In this document: one piece after another, positions 61,208 through 64,000 of the stretch
Layout of the letters: every line of letters begins with the position of its first letter
How positions within the stretch are numbered: position 1 is the stretch's first letter
Origin: Acanthacorydalis orientalis
Lineage: Eukaryota > Arthropoda > Insecta > Megaloptera > Corydalidae
DNA length: 64,000 bases
NCBI GenBank assembly: GCA_034766995.1
Contig: CM068322.1
Span: forward strand, 9,948,310 to 10,012,309
Direction of reading: 5' to 3'
Translations under genes and position numbers: made by a program
The notes under the pieces: generated by a model
The model's input: only the letters and a program-made list of their open reading frames with translations
What the model was told of the DNA's origin: nothing
Databases searched by the model: none

Positions 61208-61317
61208 ATTTAAATACAGAGTTCTATAATTGTGATCTCTATATTAGTATTCAAATTTGGTTCGGAGTTATATTTATGTTTTAACTTATACACACACAAA
61301 TATTTACTTAAATACAA

Positions 61318-61330
61318 AACACACACACAA

Positions 61331-61372
<42 letters not shown>
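61318..61372. repeat. (CA)n(TA)n microsatellite
   Basis: CA block then a TA run, adjoining the palindrome at 61385. Confidence 0.94.
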
Positions 61373-61376
<4 letters not shown>

Positions 61377-61384
61377 TATACACA

Positions 61385-61630
61385 TTGTCTTGCTTATCTT
61401 CCTCCTATTGAATAACTTGAGTTTTAGTTTTCCACTACTAATTTTGACACGTACGGCATCTTGAAATAAATTTTAGGTAATATAAATCTTAGTTATCTAG
61501 AGTTATCTTAGTTATCGAAGTATCTAAAATAAACCTGAATCTCGCACACGTGTCGAAACTAGTAATGGAAAACAGAAACTCAAGTGATCCTAAGGAATGA
61601 AAACCACCCTAAATCGCATCAAGTAGATCG
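61385..61630. repeat. Near-perfect long palindrome with Penelope/hammerhead-like blocks
   Basis: Centred at about 61500, the left arm (ACTTGAGTTTTAGTTTTCCA, then CTACTAATTTTGACACGT) pairs with the right arm (reverse complement ACTTGAGTTTCTGTTTTCCA, then TTACTAGTTTCGACACGT). The pairing continues with mismatches for some 90 bp per arm. Each arm carries a TGAAnAT...GTGTCGAAAC-type block facing outward. Such head-to-head terminal copies are known for Penelope-like retroelements, but no reverse transcriptase is nearby. Confidence 0.62.
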
Positions 61631-61647
61631 CAAGTATAAAAACATAT

Positions 61648-61716
61648 AATTATATATAAATATATATATATATATATATGCGTGTGTATAAATAAATAAA
61701 TATATTAATATATATA
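61648..61716. repeat. (TA)n compound microsatellite
   Basis: TA runs with GCGTGTG and AAATA interruptions, on the right of the palindrome. Confidence 0.9.
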
Positions 61717-62669
61717 TAACAACTCTTTTTTTAGATACTTCACTACATATTATCATAAATTTAATTATATCAATCATTAAAATATTGGATAAGTTTGTAA
61801 TTAAGTCAAAAAAATTTTTTACTCTAATATAGATAAATTGGCATGCTTCAATAGTTTATCATTAATGTATTTCATACTTCATGTAATAAATTACCATTCT
61901 CTCTCCCGCTCTGTCCTATATATATATATATATATTGTTTAATCGATGCTTAAGTGTACTTTACAGTTATGTTAGTATTTATTAAACCCATCATTTTGAG
62001 TTAATTGAATTTATTTACTTCATGAGTAATACGTTATGACAATAATTATCTCTTAGTCATAGAATAAATGTGTTTATCTAGTAGCAAATGTTAGTACATC
62101 CATTTAGTTTCTTTTAAATGCATATTTTAAAAATTCAAATACGTAGACAGTTCATAGTATGTATTATTTATGATATTGTGATAATCTGGTTTTGTATTTT
62201 GATCATATATGAACAGACAAATATAAAAAGAAACAAATATTTGAAAAAGGCATCATTTTAAAGAAAAAAAATAAAATCAAAGAATTTCGCCTGTCAGCTA
62301 CAAATAATTATAAATAAGTTACAATTTAATTTATTTTACTTCATTAAAGTTCTATATAAAGAGTTGTACAGTTATTATTGTTAAATTATCATTAAATTAA
62401 CATAAATAAAGATCGATGAAGGTAAAAAACAACTTTAAATTCAAAATTGTTGTGAATTTTTTATTACATATCAATTTTTATATTTGTCACCTTCTAAATG
62501 CATCAATAGAATTTTGTCATTATATCAATGTTTCGTATATTATTTCATTAATTTGTTCTGTCGTCAAGACACAAATACAATCTAATTTGTATATATATAT
62601 ATATAATATTAAAAACATTAGTCATTTAAATATTGAACTACAACCAATCGTATAGGTCAATTAACGAAT
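61717..62669 (+). other. Sequence upstream of the exon, presumably intron
   Basis: AT-rich with two short TA runs (61917-61935, 62588-62606) and a chance frame at 62416. Position suggests intron or 5' flank of the exon at 62694. Confidence 0.5.
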
Positions 62670-62693
62670 TAAAAATACTTATTTTATTTTTAG
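62670..62693 (+). promoter_or_regulatory. Splice acceptor of the 62694 exon
   Basis: A T-rich stretch with few purines runs into TTTTTAG|GC. It is the best acceptor near the start of the open, GC-richer block and fits the coding boundary. Confidence 0.65.
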
Positions 62694-63159
62694 GCTGCGG
62701 AGATGCGTTTCAAAGCAACAGACGGACCAGTCGACGTTCACCATAACGGAAATCATCATCTGAACAGACGTTCCCTGAATCGCACAAGCGGTGACAATAC
62801 CAGAAACGTTCAGGATATCAATCCGACAAGGGATACTTTAACAAACACTAATCTTTCACTCCATGGAAACAGTGACGATATTACGACATGGTCGTACAGC
62901 AACGATCAAATTATCAATAGTAATCTTGTAGTGCAACAGCAGAACGATCACAATCAACTACAAAAGAATAATCTGCTGCGTAATATCAATAACAACCTGG
63001 CGGCCGCATTGCAAGAACATGAGCGCATCGCGCTACACCACCACCATCATCACCATCAACATCAATTGCAACAGAAGAGATTACCGAGGAGAAACGTGAC
63101 ATCATCATCAATTTGTTCAGCGGAGTCGTCACCAGATGACAGCTTTTTAGAATATGAAG
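62694..63159 (+). CDS. Host protein-coding exon, low-complexity Asn/Gln/His-rich protein, partial gene
   Basis: This is the only convincing host exon. A pyrimidine-rich tract ends in TTTTTAG at 62693 and a donor AAG|GTAGGG lies at 63159/63160. The 466 nt between are open and clearly richer in GC than the surroundings. The frame reads Ala-Ala-Glu, then Met at 62703; a TAG directly precedes the frame inside the acceptor, so the Met may be the true start after an untranslated first exon, or the exon may be internal. From the Met there are 152 codons plus one base, so the exon would end in phase 1. The product is hydrophilic and probably disordered: Asn/Asp/Thr-rich residues 1-80, a Gln/Asn stretch, a run of seven His near residues 113-119, a basic KRLPRR patch, then a Ser-rich acidic end. 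No domain, signal peptide or membrane segment is visible. I do not recognise the family. Without splicing the frame would stop at 63245. Confidence 0.72.
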
Positions 63160-63165
63160 GTAGGG
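63157..63165 (+). promoter_or_regulatory. Splice donor of the 62694 exon
   Basis: AAG|GTAGGG lies where the sequence drops back to AT-rich noncoding composition. It agrees with the usual MAG|GTRAGT donor at most positions. Confidence 0.65.
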
Positions 63166-63279
63166 TCGTTTTGTGCTCAAATCAATATGCGTGGTTGAGT
63201 CTTATTGAGTGTTATTACTTGAGTTTACTAAAGGAAATATGTTAACTAAACAAAGAAATATGCTCATTTAATACTCCTA

Positions 63280-63342
<63 letters not shown>

Positions 63343-63862
63343 GAACATAAATTTTCAAATATTTCTTTAGAAAGAACAATTTACTCTCAGATATTCACAA
63401 ATTTTGACAAATGAAAAATATTCTTTTCATTATAGTGGTTGATCAAAGTGCATGTAATTAAGTACATCAACTTACATACTACCGCGCTGTTTTTAAGAAG
63501 TTATAATTTTCAAGATAGATTTATAAATATTTATCATTCGATAATTATATTCTACTACTGAAAAATATGTACATACTTTTCTCACAGCTTGTTTATTAAA
63601 AGCAGATATTAGTCTATATTGAAAAAGTATTTTTTTTTAATTTTTAAGATTTCTTTATATTTTGTACATGTTTTTGAGAATAATTATTATATAAACTTGA
63701 AAATTCTATTAATTGTACAAACACATTTAATTTATATTTACAATTCACATTTTTTTTATAAAAGTCATAAAATTAATCTTATAAACTAAAAAAATATGTA
63801 TTATTCATTCGCACAAATTATAACATTTTAATTCAATGTAACATATGTTACAGGTATATGTA
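63160..63862 (+). other. Presumed intron after the exon
   Basis: After the donor the frame stops at 63245 and composition returns to AT-rich, with a TA/TG tract. No second exon is seen before the window ends. Confidence 0.55.
63284..63342. repeat. (TA)n(TG)n microsatellite
   Basis: TA run followed by about ten TG units, in the intron after the exon. Confidence 0.95.
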
Positions 63863-64000
63863 TTAGGTTGTTAGAATAATTACGAATTTTGTTTTTTGAA
63901 TTCTAACTTTATTTTTTTCAATGAAAGTGTCATTTGATCGTGTTCATGTTAATATCTTGTAAAATGGATTATTCAGTCTGCATTTTGGTAACATCCACTT
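63863..64000 (+). mobile_element. Deleted mariner, HTH-only family, copy 5 (runs off window)
   Basis: After TA the sequence starts TTAGGTTGTTAGAATAATTA, then follows the subterminal sequence of the copy at 20411 (TTTTTCAATGAAAG, ATCGTGTTCATGTTA, CAGTCTGCATTTTGGTAA). The window ends before the HTH region, so its true length is unknown. Confidence 0.82.

Noticed and set aside
62986..63180. 64-codon minus-strand frame
   Set aside because: Antisense shadow of the supported exon.
1..64000. tRNA, rRNA, CRISPR array, bacterial operon or viral gene set
   Set aside because: No paired A/B box arrangement with a cloverleaf, no rRNA signature, no regular spacer repeats and no clustered compact genes were seen on either strand.

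Overview
The window is eukaryotic and almost certainly from an insect. It is very AT-rich, has more than 50 long (TA)n or compound TA/CA/CT microsatellites, carries many decayed mariner-type transposons, and holds one credible spliced coding exon. Mariner dominance, extreme AT content and small GC/CpG-richer islands would suit a hymenopteran such as a bee, but that placement is inference. There is no bacterial or viral gene organisation, and I saw no rRNA, tRNA or CRISPR array.

Layout. From 1 to about 62690 I find no host exon. This stretch is best read as intron or intergenic DNA, perhaps the long intron upstream of the exon at the right end. Recognisable mobile DNA: (a) a family of roughly 370-560 bp deleted mariners that keep only the N-terminal helix-turn-helix region (5231, 11655, 20411, 24064, and 63863 running off the edge); (b) a near-full-length Hsmar1/SETMAR-like mariner at 16084-17353 with a short deleted sibling at 22055-22480; (c) other mariner remnants at about 26280, 30479, 37081-38347 (full length with both inverted repeats), 47515 and 53148; (d) a Tc1/mariner-group element at 41241-42134 whose transposase is internally deleted but almost uninterrupted; (e) a 363-bp hAT-type element at 18359-18721 with a perfect 8-bp target duplication; (f) a 207-bp MITE at 9603-9809; (g) a non-LTR retrotransposon reverse transcriptase tail at about 12900-13717 with a second small piece at 39918.

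A less conventional layer is a dispersed family of about 200-240 bp repeats with inverted ends (near 2390, 21574, 21752, 27485, 44725, 50370, 53310, 54615, 55377, 61005). Each carries a central block like the conserved CTGAnGA...GAAA strands of hammerhead ribozymes and of Penelope-like element termini. A separate palindrome (61385-61630) and a short segment (40080-40140) carry related blocks. A cluster of hairpins lies at 8285-8560.

The only host gene segment I can support is the exon at 62694-63159 on the + strand: acceptor, 466 nt of higher-GC open frame rich in Asn, Gln and His, and donor. Later exons would lie beyond the window. About a dozen GC/CpG-richer islands that do not look coding stand out and may be conserved regulatory elements of this gene or older insertions. 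Nearly all other open frames are translations of microsatellites, antisense shadows of transposases, or chance.
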